Shown piece after piece: positions 33,383-42,431 of a stretch of 64,000 nucleotides of DNA. Position 1 is the first letter of the stretch, and each line of letters opens with the position of its first letter. This stretch comes from an uncultured Oscillospiraceae bacterium (GTDB lineage Bacteria > Bacillota > Clostridia > Oscillospirales > Oscillospiraceae), in assembly GCA_934591635.1 (NCBI GenBank), contig CAKTPI010000001.1, positions 62,001 to 126,000 of the forward strand. Direction: 5' to 3'. The notes under the pieces are model-generated. The model had not been told where the DNA came from, made no database searches, and saw only the letters and a program-made list of their open reading frames with translations. Both the position numbers and the translations under genes were made by a program.

Positions 33383-33973
33383 TTAGCCAATGCTATTTCT
33401 CATTATACCTTGTGAAATCAAAAAAGCAATGCATTTTTTTCGAAAGACATCCTGGGTGCTGTCATTTTCCAAAACAGCATCGCAGCGCGCCTGGAACCAG
33501 TCATCCCCGTGCTGGGCCGCAATGCGGCTGCGGGCGTAATCTTCGGAGATGCCGTCCCGCAGTTGCAGACGTTTCACCCGGGCCTCATAGGGCGCTGTGA
33601 CGGCTACAGTTTGGTCACATAGGGTGTTCAGTCCGCTCTCAAACAGGGCAATGGCATCGATAGCGGCAAGCTGGGGGGCTTTTTCCAACTGATGTACGAC
33701 CTCCCGCCGAACAGCTGCATGGGTGATCGTATTTAAGTCCAGAAGCTCCGCACTGTCCGCAAAGACGATGCGCCCTAGCTCTTTCCGTACAAATTGTCCG
33801 TGGGGAAAGGCCTGGGGGAACCGCTGATGCAGTGCATCCAAGAGCGCGGTATCTGTTTCCAGCAGCCTATGATAGATTTCATCGCAGTCCAGTACCAGGC
33901 CACCCTGTTCCTGTATCACCTGAAGCAGGGTGGTTTTGCCGCAGCCGGTGCCGCCGGTGATGCCTAGAATCAT
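33383..33973 (-). CDS. coaE: Dephospho-CoA kinase
   Basis: Last step of coenzyme A synthesis, ATP-dependent 3'-phosphorylation of dephospho-CoA. It has 196 residues, normal for the family. P-loop GITGGTGCGKTT at the N-terminus, then LDCDEIYHRLL (substrate Asp) and LFESGLNTLCDQTVAVTAP, with the lid around RLQLRDGISEDYARSRIAAQ. The ATG at 33973 has GGAGG right upstream and overlaps the preceding gene's stop (ATGA); an in-frame start further up lies inside that gene. Confidence 0.94.
   Translation of the reverse strand: MILGITGGTGCGKTTLLQVIQEQGGLVLDCDEIYHRLLETDTALLDALHQRFPQAFPHGQFVRKELGRIVFADSAELLDLNTITHAAVRREVVHQLEKAPQLAAIDAIALFESGLNTLCDQTVAVTAPYEARVKRLQLRDGISEDYARSRIAAQHGDDWFQARCDAVLENDSTQDVFRKKCIAFLISQGIMRNSIG
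33402..33429 (-). promoter_or_regulatory. Promoter of the M18 gene inside coaE
   Basis: Minus strand TTGCTT (33424-33429), 16-bp spacer, TATAAT (33402-33407), lying over the last codons of coaE and ~75 bp from the start codon. Confidence 0.6.
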
Positions 33974-35004
33974 GCCTCCACCTCTGCATCCACAATGTGG
34001 AAAGCGGCCGCTTTTTTCAGTCGGTTCTGTACAGCATAGGCAACACCGCCCCCCACGGGACAACGGGCATAAACCTTGGTGATGCTGGCATCGTCCAGCT
34101 CCCGCAGAGCGGCAAACAAACCGGCGCTGAGAGTTCCTACGTTGGATTCCTTGCCATAGGACAGGGGATTGCAGTCAGCGTACAGCGGCAATTCCTCGTC
34201 GAAGCACAGCACCCGATCCCCGGGAGCAAAATGCCGGTGAATATAGGCGGCTGCTTTTTCCCGGCTTCCAGCCACAATCACCACCGGTTCCGCCGGGGCA
34301 TAGTGGCGATATTTCATACCCGGGGCTTTTACCACGGCATCCTTGTCAATCTGCGCTGTGACAGCTTTGTCAATCACCAGGTCGCCGAGGACGGCAGTCA
34401 GCTGCTCCGGCGTGATTCCACCGGGACGGAGCAGCCGGGGGCGCTCCTCGGTCAAATCTACAATGGTTGACTCCACGCCCACCCGGCAGGGGCCGCCATC
34501 CACGATGGCATCGATTTTGCCATCATGGTCGTGGAGCACATGCTGGGCGGTAGTAGTGGAGGGTTTACCGGAGATATTGGCAGACGGAGCGGCAATGGGA
34601 ACACCGGAAAGCCGGATGATTTCCCGGGTGACGGCGTTATCCGGGCAGCGAACGGCAACGGTGTCCAGCCCGGCAGTGGTGCGCCGGGGGACAATGTCCC
34701 GCGCGGGCAGCACCATGGTCAGCGGGCCGGGCCAGAATCTTTCTGCCAGGTCGTAGGCCGCTTCGGGAATATCATGGCAGAATTTCTCCATTTCCATGGG
34801 CTCTGCCACATGAAGAATCAGGGGATTATCCTGGGGACGTCCCTTGGCCTCGAAAATTTTGACCACTGCCTGTTCGTTTAGACCATCTGCCCCCAGGCCG
34901 TAAACTGTCTCGGTGGGAATGGCCACCAGACCGCCCCGGCGGATGATGTCTGCGGCAATTTGCGCAGTGGAGGGATCGGACGCAGAGAGAAGAAGTGTTT
35001 TCAT
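33970..35004 (-). CDS. L-threonylcarbamoyladenylate synthase (Sua5 type)
   Basis: Makes threonylcarbamoyl-AMP for the t6A37 modification of ANN-decoding tRNAs. It has 344 residues, so it is the long Sua5 form: a YrdC domain (residues ~1-205) with the N-terminal PTETVYGLGADGLN and KGRPQDNPLILH, and a C-terminal Sua5 domain (~235-344). The joint KAPGMKYRHYAPAEPV is the usual Sua5 linker. It overlaps coaE by 4 bp. A standard ribosome binding site is weak (GCGAGG 15 bp upstream). Confidence 0.94.
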   Translation of the reverse strand: MKTLLLSASDPSTAQIAADIIRRGGLVAIPTETVYGLGADGLNEQAVVKIFEAKGRPQDNPLILHVAEPMEMEKFCHDIPEAAYDLAERFWPGPLTMVLPARDIVPRRTTAGLDTVAVRCPDNAVTREIIRLSGVPIAAPSANISGKPSTTTAQHVLHDHDGKIDAIVDGGPCRVGVESTIVDLTEERPRLLRPGGITPEQLTAVLGDLVIDKAVTAQIDKDAVVKAPGMKYRHYAPAEPVVIVAGSREKAAAYIHRHFAPGDRVLCFDEELPLYADCNPLSYGKESNVGTLSAGLFAALRELDDASITKVYARCPVGGGVAYAVQNRLKKAAAFHIVDAEVEA

Positions 35005-35036
35005 TTGACGTACACCTCGCTTTCCTGTAAGTCAAT

Positions 35037-35066
35037 CAGCGCAGCCGCAAAAACGCAGCTGCGCTG
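35037..35066 (-). terminator. Hairpin after tpiA, possible weak terminator
   Basis: Stem cagcgcagctgcg / gcggctgcgctg around TTTTT on the minus strand. No T-run follows it, so it is a weak terminator at best or a pausing/stability element. Confidence 0.4.
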
Positions 35067-35086
35067 AAGCATATCACAAAATGAAA

Positions 35087-35863
35087 TTACACGGTGGGCT
35101 GGTTGGCAGCCTCGATGATCTGCACGAACTTCTCGGGCACCAGGGAAGCACCGCCGATCAGACCGCCATCGATGTCGGGCTGTGCCAGCAGCTCGAAGGC
35201 ATTCTTCTCGTTCATGGAGCCGCCGTACAGAATAGAGATGGCACGGGCATTCTTGGAGGAATACAGCTTGCGTACCACCGCACGGATGTTCTCGCAGACC
35301 TCTTCTGCCTGCTCGGGAGTAGCAGTGCGGCCGGTGCCGATGGCCCAGATGGGCTCGTAGGCAATGATAACCTTGCGGATCTTCTCCTCGGAGACATCCT
35401 TCAGGCCCAGCTTAATCTGCATGGCAATCCACTCTTCGGTGATGCCGGCTTCCCGCTGCTCCAGAGTCTCACCGCAGCACATAATGGGCACCAGGCCAGC
35501 TTCCAGAGCGGCCAGAACCTTGGCATTGACGTCGGCATCGGTCTCGCCCATGGCACGGCGCTCGGAGTGGCCGATAATCACATACTTGCAGCCGGCATCC
35601 ACCAGCATATTGGTGGCAATTTCGCCGGTGTAAGCGCCGGAGGCCTTGGCGTTGCAGTTCTCAGCGCCGATGCCTACCCGGGTCTCACGCATAGCGCGGA
35701 CAGCAGCGGGAATGCACACGGCGGGCACGCACAGGGCAACATCGCACCAACGGCCCTTGGGCATGATGGTCTTCAGCTTTGCCATGAACTCCTTGGTCTC
35801 GGAGGGGGTCTTGTTCATCTTCCAGTTGCCGGCGATGACGGTCTTGCGGTATTTTCTGTTCAT
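35087..35863 (-). CDS. tpiA: Triosephosphate isomerase
   Basis: Glycolytic interconversion of glyceraldehyde 3-phosphate and dihydroxyacetone phosphate. It has 258 residues with all catalytic residues: Asn/Lys in GNWKMN, His in IIGHSERR, Glu in IAYEPIWAIGTG and the phosphate loop YGGSMNEKNA. Ribosome binding site aggag before the ATG. It follows pgk by ~97 bp in the same direction, a common Firmicutes arrangement (gapA is not in the window). Confidence 0.97.
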   Translation of the reverse strand: MNRKYRKTVIAGNWKMNKTPSETKEFMAKLKTIMPKGRWCDVALCVPAVCIPAAVRAMRETRVGIGAENCNAKASGAYTGEIATNMLVDAGCKYVIIGHSERRAMGETDADVNAKVLAALEAGLVPIMCCGETLEQREAGITEEWIAMQIKLGLKDVSEEKIRKVIIAYEPIWAIGTGRTATPEQAEEVCENIRAVVRKLYSSKNARAISILYGGSMNEKNAFELLAQPDIDGGLIGGASLVPEKFVQIIEAANQPTV

Positions 35864-35960
35864 TTTAACTTTTCTCCTCTATCTGATATCATTCTCTAAT
35901 AATGATAAGGTTTGACGCAGTTGTTCCGGGGGAGAGTTTCCCCCGGAATTGCAGGGATCC

Positions 35961-37160
35961 TTATTTGTCCTGCAGGCAGGCAATACCAGGCAGCTCCAGG
36001 CCCTCCAGGAACTCCAGGGAAGCGCCGCCGCCGGTGGAGATATGGGTAATCTTGTCAGCAAAGCCAAGCTGCTCGCAGGCTGCTGCGGAGTCGCCACCGC
36101 CAACAATGGTCACGGCATCGGAATCAGCCAGAGCCTGTGCAACGGCAATGGTGCCCTTGGCCAGGGTGGGATTCTCAAACACGCCCATGGGGCCGTTCCA
36201 TACAACGGTCTTGGCGGACTTGGCAGCCTCAGCAAACAGGGCGCGGGTCTTCTCGCCAATATCCAGACCCATCTTGTCAGCGGGGATGGCATCGGAGGGG
36301 ACGGTCTCAACGGAAATTTCGCCATCGATGGGATCGGGGAATGCGGAAGCAACCACGGTGTCGATGGGCAGCAGGAGCTTGACGCCCTTGGCTTCTGCCT
36401 TGGCCATCATTTCCTTGCAGTAGTCGATTTTTTCATTGTCCAGCAGGGAGGTACCCACGCTGTAGCCCTTGGCAGCCAGGAAAGTGTAGGCCATGCCGCC
36501 GCCGATAATCAGGGTATCCACCTTTTCCAGCAGATTGTTGATTACGTTCAGCTTGTCGGAGACCTTTGCACCGCCCAGAATGGCAACGAAGGGACGCTCG
36601 GGATTTGCCAGAGCCTTGCCCATGATGGAAACTTCCTTCTGAACCAGGTAGCCGCAGACGGCGGGCAGGTAGTCGGCCACACCGGCGGTGGAGGAGTGGG
36701 CACGGTGGGCAGTGCCGAAGGCATCATTGACAAAGATGTCGGCCAGGCTGGCCAGAGCCTTGCTCAGCTCGGGATCGTTCTTGGTCTCGCCCTTTTCAAA
36801 GCGGGTGTTCTCCAGCATCATCACATCGCCGTCCTTCAGGGCAGCGGCTTTGGCATGGGCATCCTCACCGGCAACGTCGGCAGCCATCACAACGGGCTTG
36901 CCCAGCAGCTCGCTGATGCGGTCAGCAACCACCTTCAGGCTCAACTCGGGCTTCCACTCGCCCTTGGGTTTGCCCATGTGGGAGCACAGAATCACCTTGG
37001 CACCGTGGTTGACCAGATACTCAATGGTGGGCATGGCGGCAACAATACGCTTATCGGAGGTAATCTTGCCGTTCTTGGTGGGGACGTTGAAATCGCAGCG
37101 GCAGAGCACGCGCTTACCGGCGACGTCGATATCCTCAATGGACTTCTTGTTGTAATTCAT
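35961..37160 (-). CDS. pgk: Phosphoglycerate kinase
   Basis: Makes ATP from 1,3-bisphosphoglycerate, 399 residues. Substrate residues appear in [30 protein letters not shown] and [10 protein letters not shown]; the nucleotide site in [11 protein letters not shown] and the C-terminal GGGDSAAA and [15 protein letters not shown]. The ATG at 37160 is chosen: GGAGGAAC lies 8 bp upstream, and the ATG at 37175 is directly in front of that site. Follows trmL by 25 bp. Confidence 0.97.
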   Translation of the reverse strand: MNYNKKSIEDIDVAGKRVLCRCDFNVPTKNGKITSDKRIVAAMPTIEYLVNHGAKVILCSHMGKPKGEWKPELSLKVVADRISELLGKPVVMAADVAGEDAHAKAAALKDGDVMMLENTRFEKGETKNDPELSKALASLADIFVNDAFGTAHRAHSSTAGVADYLPAVCGYLVQKEVSIMGKALANPERPFVAILGGAKVSDKLNVINNLLEKVDTLIIGGGMAYTFLAAKGYSVGTSLLDNEKIDYCKEMMAKAEAKGVKLLLPIDTVVASAFPDPIDGEISVETVPSDAIPADKMGLDIGEKTRALFAEAAKSAKTVVWNGPMGVFENPTLAKGTIAVAQALADSDAVTIVGGGDSAAACEQLGFADKITHISTGGGASLEFLEGLELPGIACLQDK

Positions 37161-37185
37161 AAAAAGTTCCTCCATTCAGAATTCA

Positions 37186-37677
37186 TTAGGGGGCGATGCC
37201 CCTCATTTTGCCAAAATCCTTTAGGTCGGGAAAAGAGAGCTGGCGCAGGGCTTCATAGGTAGTAATCGCCACCGCGTTGCTCAGATTCAGGCTCCGGGCT
37301 TCGGAGCGCATGGGGATCCGGACACAGCTACTGTAGTGGGCGTCCAGAAAGTCTTCCGGCAGGCCCTTGGTCTCTTTGCCAAAGAACAGGTAACAGCCAT
37401 CGTGAAACTGCGCCTCCACATAACTGCGGGGGGCCTTGGTGGACAGACACCACATTTCCTTCACGTCGTTCCGCGCAAAGAAATCGTCAAGATTTTCATA
37501 ATCGAAAACCTCGACCAGATGCCAGTAGTCCAACCCAGCCCGCTTGACTGCCTTTTCGGAGATATCAAACCCCAGTGGGCGAATCAAGTGGAGACGGCTT
37601 CCGGTGGCAGCACAGGTTCTTGCAATGTTGCCGCAGTTCTGGGGGATTTCAGGCTCAACCAAAACAATATTCAGCAT
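37186..37677 (-). CDS. trmL: tRNA (cytidine(34)-2'-O)-methyltransferase
   Basis: SPOUT-fold methyltransferase acting on the wobble ribose of leucine tRNAs. It has 163 residues. Motifs: LVEPEIPQNCGNIARTCAATG at the start (first 20 residues of the SPOUT domain), YLFFGKETKGLP and CVRIPMRSEARSLNLSNAVA, the knotted SAM site. The ATG at 37677 follows CAGGAGG; an upstream in-frame start at 37716 is not supported. First gene of a trmL-pgk-tpiA transcript. Confidence 0.93.
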   Translation of the reverse strand: MLNIVLVEPEIPQNCGNIARTCAATGSRLHLIRPLGFDISEKAVKRAGLDYWHLVEVFDYENLDDFFARNDVKEMWCLSTKAPRSYVEAQFHDGCYLFFGKETKGLPEDFLDAHYSSCVRIPMRSEARSLNLSNAVAITTYEALRQLSFPDLKDFGKMRGIAP

Positions 37678-37736
37678 GAAACCCACCTCCTGTCCGCCGC
37701 TTCGGCAGCGGTGCACACAAAATCCGTACGTTTCCT

Positions 37737-37765
37737 ATTGTAAGTCAAAGTGCTTCCAAAATCAA
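37737..37765 (-). promoter_or_regulatory. Promoter of the trmL-pgk-tpiA operon
   Basis: Minus strand TTGATT (37760-37765), 17-bp spacer, TACAAT (37737-37742), ~60 bp before the trmL start. Confidence 0.7.
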
Positions 37766-37951
37766 TCCCAAAACTTTCTTTTTTTTCGGTTTTTATAGTA
37801 TTCACATAAAAAAGAACAGGACTGGGCGAAATTTGTGAAAAAAATACATTGACAGGAAATCGCATCGGTTGCACTGGAGGATTCTTCACGAATTTGCCGC
37901 AAGCGTTGATTGGAGCTGCAAAAATAAAAGCTATTAGATTGTTGCGGAATT
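37766..37951. other. AT-rich intergenic stretch, no gene seen
   Basis: Together with the flanking promoter and terminator this makes up the ~320-bp gap between trmL and the lipoprotein gene. It is AT-rich with several T/A runs (for example 37780-37790). I see no credible frame with a ribosome binding site and no recognised RNA element. Confidence 0.5.
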
Positions 37952-37990
37952 AAAAAAAGCCGGCACACCGATTCAGTGGTGTGCCGGCTT
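37952..37990 (-). terminator. Terminator of the lipoprotein gene
   Basis: Perfect 12-bp stem agccggcacacc / ggtgtgccggct, followed on the minus strand by TTTTTT (plus A-run 37952-37958). Confidence 0.88.
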
Positions 37991-37999
37991 AAAAACGCC

Positions 38000-38869
38000 T
38001 TAGCCTGCGGACATTTTCAGCTCGTTGTTGTTGTAGAACCAACTGCCGCCGTTGGCGGAAAGTTCACGGCCATCGGTCAGGGTGACCAGCAGCTCCAGAT
38101 CCAGCTGATAGTCGTCATCCATTTGGGGCATGGTAAAGCTGATGTTGGAGAGGCTGCTTTCGTGGCTGCCTTCTCCTTCACCCTTGGGCAAGTCGATATC
38201 CTTGGTTTCAATGGTCTCACCGTTAAGCATAAACACCAGCCGCGCCTTCTGGAAATCCACCGAGCTGCCTGCGCTGACCAATTGGGGCAACTGCACACTG
38301 GCAAAACCGGCGGTGACTACAAATTTTCCGCCCTCTTCTTTATAATCGGAGATATAAAGGTTGCAGTACGCATCCAGACTGCGCTTCATGTACACCAGAG
38401 AATCATAGGCATCGCTCAACGTGAAATATTCGCTGGAACCCTGAGGGGAGAACAGAACGCACTCATATTCGTAACCGTCAGCGGCCTCCAGATCGACAGA
38501 AGCGGTATAGTAGCTGCCATCCCAGGTGCAGTAGGCAAATTCGACTTCCTGGCCATCCAGTCGGACGGCGAGAGCGGCGGATTGCCCTTCTTCATATACT
38601 CTGGGCTGGGCAACCAGGGTGACAGTGGCACCGTTACTGCTGCTCCAGACATTGGTGCGCAGCTCCCACGAGGCGAGGCTCCCTTCCGCTTCCACATGTG
38701 CCAGCGCGGCAGCGTTAGAGGCGGTGGTGGAGGCGATGGTTTCAACCGTGGCGGTTGCTTCTTCACTGGCCAACGTCTCTGTCTGAGGCTGCTTGGAGCA
38801 GCCGGAAAGCGCGGACGCTGTCACGCAGAGGAACAGCACACCGGCGGCAAAAACAGATTTCTTTTTCAT
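38000..38869 (-). CDS. Uncharacterised secreted lipoprotein
   Basis: A 289-residue protein with a lipoprotein signal peptide (MKKK, hydrophobic core, lipobox LSGC with the modified Cys at residue 24). A Thr/Ala/Glu-rich linker (residues ~30-60) leads to two beta-rich halves: about 65-145 (TNVWSSSNGATVTLVAQPRV, a sheet) and 175-285. No known domain was recognised; the strand-rich pattern suggests immunoglobulin-like folds. It has its own promoter and terminator. Function unknown. Confidence 0.8.
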   Translation of the reverse strand: MKKKSVFAAGVLFLCVTASALSGCSKQPQTETLASEEATATVETIASTTASNAAALAHVEAEGSLASWELRTNVWSSSNGATVTLVAQPRVYEEGQSAALAVRLDGQEVEFAYCTWDGSYYTASVDLEAADGYEYECVLFSPQGSSEYFTLSDAYDSLVYMKRSLDAYCNLYISDYKEEGGKFVVTAGFASVQLPQLVSAGSSVDFQKARLVFMLNGETIETKDIDLPKGEGEGSHESSLSNISFTMPQMDDDYQLDLELLVTLTDGRELSANGGSWFYNNNELKMSAG

Positions 38870-38949
38870 AATGATTCCTCCAATTCTCCAATTTCAGCCG
38901 ACTTTACAAGAAATTCGGCAATGAATGGAATCAAACTCAGCTTGAACCC

Positions 38950-38978
38950 ATTATAATGCATGGAAACCTGTTTTGCAA
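38950..38978 (-). promoter_or_regulatory. Promoter of the lipoprotein gene
   Basis: Minus strand TTGCAA (38973-38978), 17-bp spacer, TATAAT (38950-38955). Leader ~75 nt. Confidence 0.8.
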
Positions 38979-39054
38979 CTTAAAAAACCTTTAATTTTTT
39001 GTAAGGGAAAGAAATGTCTGACAGTTTTCTTCTCACTTGTCCTCAGAAGAATCA

Positions 39055-39079
39055 TCCCCGGAGAAGGACTCTCCGGGGA
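39055..39079 (-). terminator. Terminator of the EF-G paralogue gene
   Basis: Stem tccccggag / ctccgggga with loop AAGGACT (plus strand), 12 bp past the stop. The T-tract is poor (TGATTCTTCT). Confidence 0.6.
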
Positions 39080-39090
39080 TGGAACGATAA

Positions 39091-41154
39091 TTACTCTTCT
39101 GCCTTGGCGTCGGCAATAATCTTTGCCTGATTTGCCTTGGGTACTTCCTCGTACCGATCAAATTTCAGAGTGAAGGAGCCACGGGCCTGGGTCATAGCGC
39201 GCAGGTCAATGGCATAGCTGCCCATTTCCGCCATGGGAACCTCGGCCTCCACCACAGTGTTGCCATCGCCGGTGGGGTTCATACCCATGACGCGGCCACG
39301 GCGCTTGTTCAGGTCGCCGATGACATCACCCATGTAGCTGTCGGGGATGGTGACAGCTAGGGAGCCGATGGGCTCCAGCAGGGTGGGCATGGCATTGGGC
39401 ATGGCCTCCTTGAAGGCCAGAATGGCGGCCATCTTAAATGCCATTTCGTTGGAGTCCACAGGGTGGTAGGAGCCATCATACAGCACGGCCTTCAGGCCGA
39501 CCATGGGATAACCTGCCAGGGGGCCCTTCTGAACGGCTTCCTGAATGCCCTTTTCAACAGCGGGATAGAAGTTGCGGGGCACAGAACCGCCGAAGACCTC
39601 CTCGGCGAAGATCATGTCGTCCTGCTCATCCTGAGGCTCAAAGCGAATCCACACATCACCGAACTGGCCGCTGCCGCCGGTCTGCTTCTTGTGGCGGCCG
39701 TGGGCCTCCACCTTTTTCTTGATGCGCTCCCGGTAGGCAACCTTGGCGGGGCTGAGCACAGCATCCACACCGAAGCGGCTCTTCAGCTTGGAAACCAGCA
39801 CGTCCAGCTGCTGGTCACCGGCACCGGAGATGATCAGCTGCTTGGTTTCGGGGTTCATATAGGTGCTGAAGGAGGGATCTTCCTCGTTCAGCCGGTTCAG
39901 ACCGGTGCCAACCTTTTCTTCCTGACCGCGCACCTTGGGGGCAATGGCCATGGAGTAGCAGGGCTCTGCATAGGGGACCTGCTTCAGACTGACAACCTTT
40001 CTGGGGTCACACAGGGTGTCGCCGGTTTTGACCTTGTCCATTTTGCCAATGGCGCCGATGTCGCCGCAGGTAAGAGCCTTGACCTCGGTATTCTTTTTGC
40101 CGCACATGGTATACAGGCGGCCAAGCTTTTCGGTCTCGCCGGTGCGGGAGTTGACCAGGGTGGTGTCGGAGGTAATCTCACCGGACAGCACCTTGACGAA
40201 GGAGTACTTGCCAAACTGGTCGGAAACAGTTTTCCAGACAAAAGCGGAGGGAACACCGCCGGGGGAGACCACGAACTCTTCTACCTTGCCGTCGGCAGTA
40301 GTAGCCTTGTGATAGTTGCCTTCCACGGGATTCGGCAGCAGTTCAATGATGTGATCCATCAGCATCAGGCTGCCCAGGCAGGTAACACCGGAGCCGCACA
40401 GCACCGGGAACAGGCTCAGGTCAGAAACACCCTGGTGCAGGCCGGTGATCATTTCACGGTAAGAAAAGTCATCGCCCTCAAAGAAACGGTCCATCAGGGC
40501 CTCGTCCGTCTCGGCAACAGCCTCCTTCAGAGCATCGTTGAATTCTTCAATGACAGAAGCCTTATCCTCGGGAACTTCAATTTCCACGCGCTTCAGATTC
40601 TGCATCTCGTAGGCACGTTTGTTGAGCACATCAATAATGCCGGTGACCTTCTTGGAGGAATTCCAAATGGGCACGATGACGGGGGCAATCTTGTTGCCAT
40701 AGCGCTCCCGCAGGGCGTTGAAGGTTGCGTTGTAGTCGGAGTTATCCTCATCAACCTTGGAGATGTAGATGAAGCGGGGCATATTGCGCTCTTCGCAATA
40801 CTTCCAGGCCTTTTCAAAGCCGACAGTGATACCATCCTTGGCGGACAGCACCAGAATAGCCGCATCGGCAGCCCGCAGCGCTTCCATTGTGGCACCGGAG
40901 AAATCAAAACCGCCCGGTGTATCCAGCAGGTTGATTTTTGTGTTGTGGTACTCAAGGGGAATCACAGAGGTGGAAATGGAAATGTGGCGACGGATCTCTT
41001 CGGGATCGTAATCACTAACGGTGTTGCCGTCGGCGTTCTTGCCGATACGGTCAATAGCACCGGTCATGTAAAGTAAGCTCTCTGCCAGAGCGGATTTGCC
41101 GCTCCCGCTGTGACCCAGCAGGCAGACATTGCGGATGGCGTTGACAGTGTACAT
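39091..41154 (-). CDS. EF-G-like translational GTPase with altered catalytic motif
   Basis: A 687-residue EF-G paralogue with the full five-domain length. The G domain has P-loop GHSGSGKS (14-21) in place of GHVDAGKT, switch I RRHISIS in place of RGITI, G3 DTPGG (78-82) in place of DTPGH, so the GTPase-stimulating histidine is missing, and G4 SKVDE in place of NKMD. Domains II-V are present, with GSGQFGDVWIRFEP (domain IV) and the C-terminal MTQARGSFTLKFDRYEEVP. It belongs with the EF-G-like (EF-G2/FusA2) group of unclear role rather than the housekeeping factor. The ATG at 41154 follows AAAGGAG. Confidence 0.9.
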   Translation of the reverse strand: MYTVNAIRNVCLLGHSGSGKSALAESLLYMTGAIDRIGKNADGNTVSDYDPEEIRRHISISTSVIPLEYHNTKINLLDTPGGFDFSGATMEALRAADAAILVLSAKDGITVGFEKAWKYCEERNMPRFIYISKVDEDNSDYNATFNALRERYGNKIAPVIVPIWNSSKKVTGIIDVLNKRAYEMQNLKRVEIEVPEDKASVIEEFNDALKEAVAETDEALMDRFFEGDDFSYREMITGLHQGVSDLSLFPVLCGSGVTCLGSLMLMDHIIELLPNPVEGNYHKATTADGKVEEFVVSPGGVPSAFVWKTVSDQFGKYSFVKVLSGEITSDTTLVNSRTGETEKLGRLYTMCGKKNTEVKALTCGDIGAIGKMDKVKTGDTLCDPRKVVSLKQVPYAEPCYSMAIAPKVRGQEEKVGTGLNRLNEEDPSFSTYMNPETKQLIISGAGDQQLDVLVSKLKSRFGVDAVLSPAKVAYRERIKKKVEAHGRHKKQTGGSGQFGDVWIRFEPQDEQDDMIFAEEVFGGSVPRNFYPAVEKGIQEAVQKGPLAGYPMVGLKAVLYDGSYHPVDSNEMAFKMAAILAFKEAMPNAMPTLLEPIGSLAVTIPDSYMGDVIGDLNKRRGRVMGMNPTGDGNTVVEAEVPMAEMGSYAIDLRAMTQARGSFTLKFDRYEEVPKANQAKIIADAKAEE

Positions 41155-41209
41155 AGTTGCATATCTCCTTTCGGGACGGTGTGCCTTTGACAGACACCCG
41201 AATGAAGAC

Positions 41210-41238
41210 ATTATACACGAACCAAATGCGAATTTCAA
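41210..41238 (-). promoter_or_regulatory. Promoter of the EF-G paralogue gene
   Basis: Minus strand TTGAAA (41233-41238), 17-bp spacer, TATAAT (41210-41215), ~50-nt leader. Confidence 0.82.
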
Positions 41239-41379
41239 TGCTTTTTTCAGTCAAAGTGCAAAAATGTGTTTATTAACTCGTGGACATTTGTTTTTCTGTG
41301 CAAACCACACAAAAATAGAAAGCTGTTTTTGGCAATTTATACTGTAAGCCGAAACAGGAAATTGCATTGGAAAAATATG

Positions 41380-41424
41380 CAAAAACCGGTGCGGAACTGC
41401 ATACTATGGCAGCTCCGCACCGGG
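41380..41424 (-). terminator. Terminator of the surface-protein operon
   Basis: Perfect 10-bp stem ccggtgcgga / tccgcaccgg enclosing an 18-nt loop; minus-strand TTTTT follows (plus 41381-41385). Confidence 0.82.
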
Positions 41425-41435
41425 AGAGGAATTGT

Positions 41436-42431
41436 TTATTGAATTGTGCTTTTTGCGGCTGGCTTCGTGGAAGCATTTTCGTTTGCGGCTTGCCAGAAAA
41501 ATATACCCAGAAGAAGAATGGCAGCCAAACACCCTCCCATGATGCGATAACCGAAAGAGGCCTGATTACCGTGGCGCTGAACAAAATACTCCATATACCC
41601 AGCTCCACCAAACAAACAGGGAATCAGGATCCATGAAACAATCATCCACTTTTGAATGCCTCGTTGTCTCACAGCGAGATAGGAACAAACCGCAATGGCA
41701 GCGACCAGTGTCAGAGCGCTCAACAGTTGAATCAGGCTGATAAAGCCGTTGCTGTGCAGGTACAGTGCGTCATATCGGGTACTGTCCAGAATTGCTTGGG
41801 ATGCACTGTATACCATCAGGAAAAAAAGCGTAATTCGCCCACTTTTTTGGGGATGCTTGTTTTGCAGAAAGAGAAACAGCAGAACCAGAAACAGTATTCC
41901 AACGGTAATTGCCTGAAGTAAAAAGGTTGCCAGCCGGTTTTCCGACAGACCGGAGCTGGGATCGATGATCGGATATGCCCAGGGGAGGTGGAAATCTTCT
42001 GAAAGAATCCGCCCGCGATCGCCATCTGAAAAGAAAAAAGCAAGCCGCCCCAGGAAGATGGCGCCACATCCGGCAGTACTCATACAGTCAAGAAGTGTGG
42101 GCAACCCACCACAGGTGTGCTGCATGCAGAACGCTGCAGCCAGGCAGCCGACAAAGGCACCCAGAAGTGCATGGCAGGAGGCATCCGGCGTAGTGAGTGC
42201 CTGCCGCCAGCTTTCGAAGCAAAAGGGACGGCAATACCAAAAGAGAAGCCGGGAGAAAAACAGCGAGAAAAACAATGCCAGCAATGCAGTAGCTGCACTG
42301 GCGGTGAGACAGATGCCTTTGTGGGAGCAACAGGCAAAAAAGAGACAGATCCCGCTTGCTGCCGAAAGAGCCAGAACGATGGAGTACCAATACAGAGTGG
42401 TATGGTTAAATGTCAGAGCTATCTGATTCAT
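41436..42431 (-). CDS. Lgt-like multi-pass membrane protein
   Basis: A 331-residue protein with about nine hydrophobic segments. The layout and fragments such as FSRLLFWYCRP, GAIFLGRLAFFFSDGDRGR (residues ~132-150) and YPIIDPSSGLSENRLATFLLQA recall the prolipoprotein diacylglyceryl transferase (Lgt) family, but the usual Lgt HGG and GRxxNF motifs are not intact, so it may be a diverged or inactive relative. It is the last gene of a four-gene operon and starts within the stop of the phosphodiester glycosidase gene (ATGA), with GAGGAG upstream. Family call is tentative. Confidence 0.6.
   Translation of the reverse strand: MNQIALTFNHTTLYWYSIVLALSAASGICLFFACCSHKGICLTASAATALLALFFSLFFSRLLFWYCRPFCFESWRQALTTPDASCHALLGAFVGCLAAAFCMQHTCGGLPTLLDCMSTAGCGAIFLGRLAFFFSDGDRGRILSEDFHLPWAYPIIDPSSGLSENRLATFLLQAITVGILFLVLLFLFLQNKHPQKSGRITLFFLMVYSASQAILDSTRYDALYLHSNGFISLIQLLSALTLVAAIAVCSYLAVRQRGIQKWMIVSWILIPCLFGGAGYMEYFVQRHGNQASFGYRIMGGCLAAILLLGIFFWQAANENASTKPAAKSTIQ

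Noticed and set aside
39463..41076. A 537-codon open frame opposite the EF-G paralogue
   Set aside because: Same reasons: antisense to a clear gene, low-complexity translation and no start signal.
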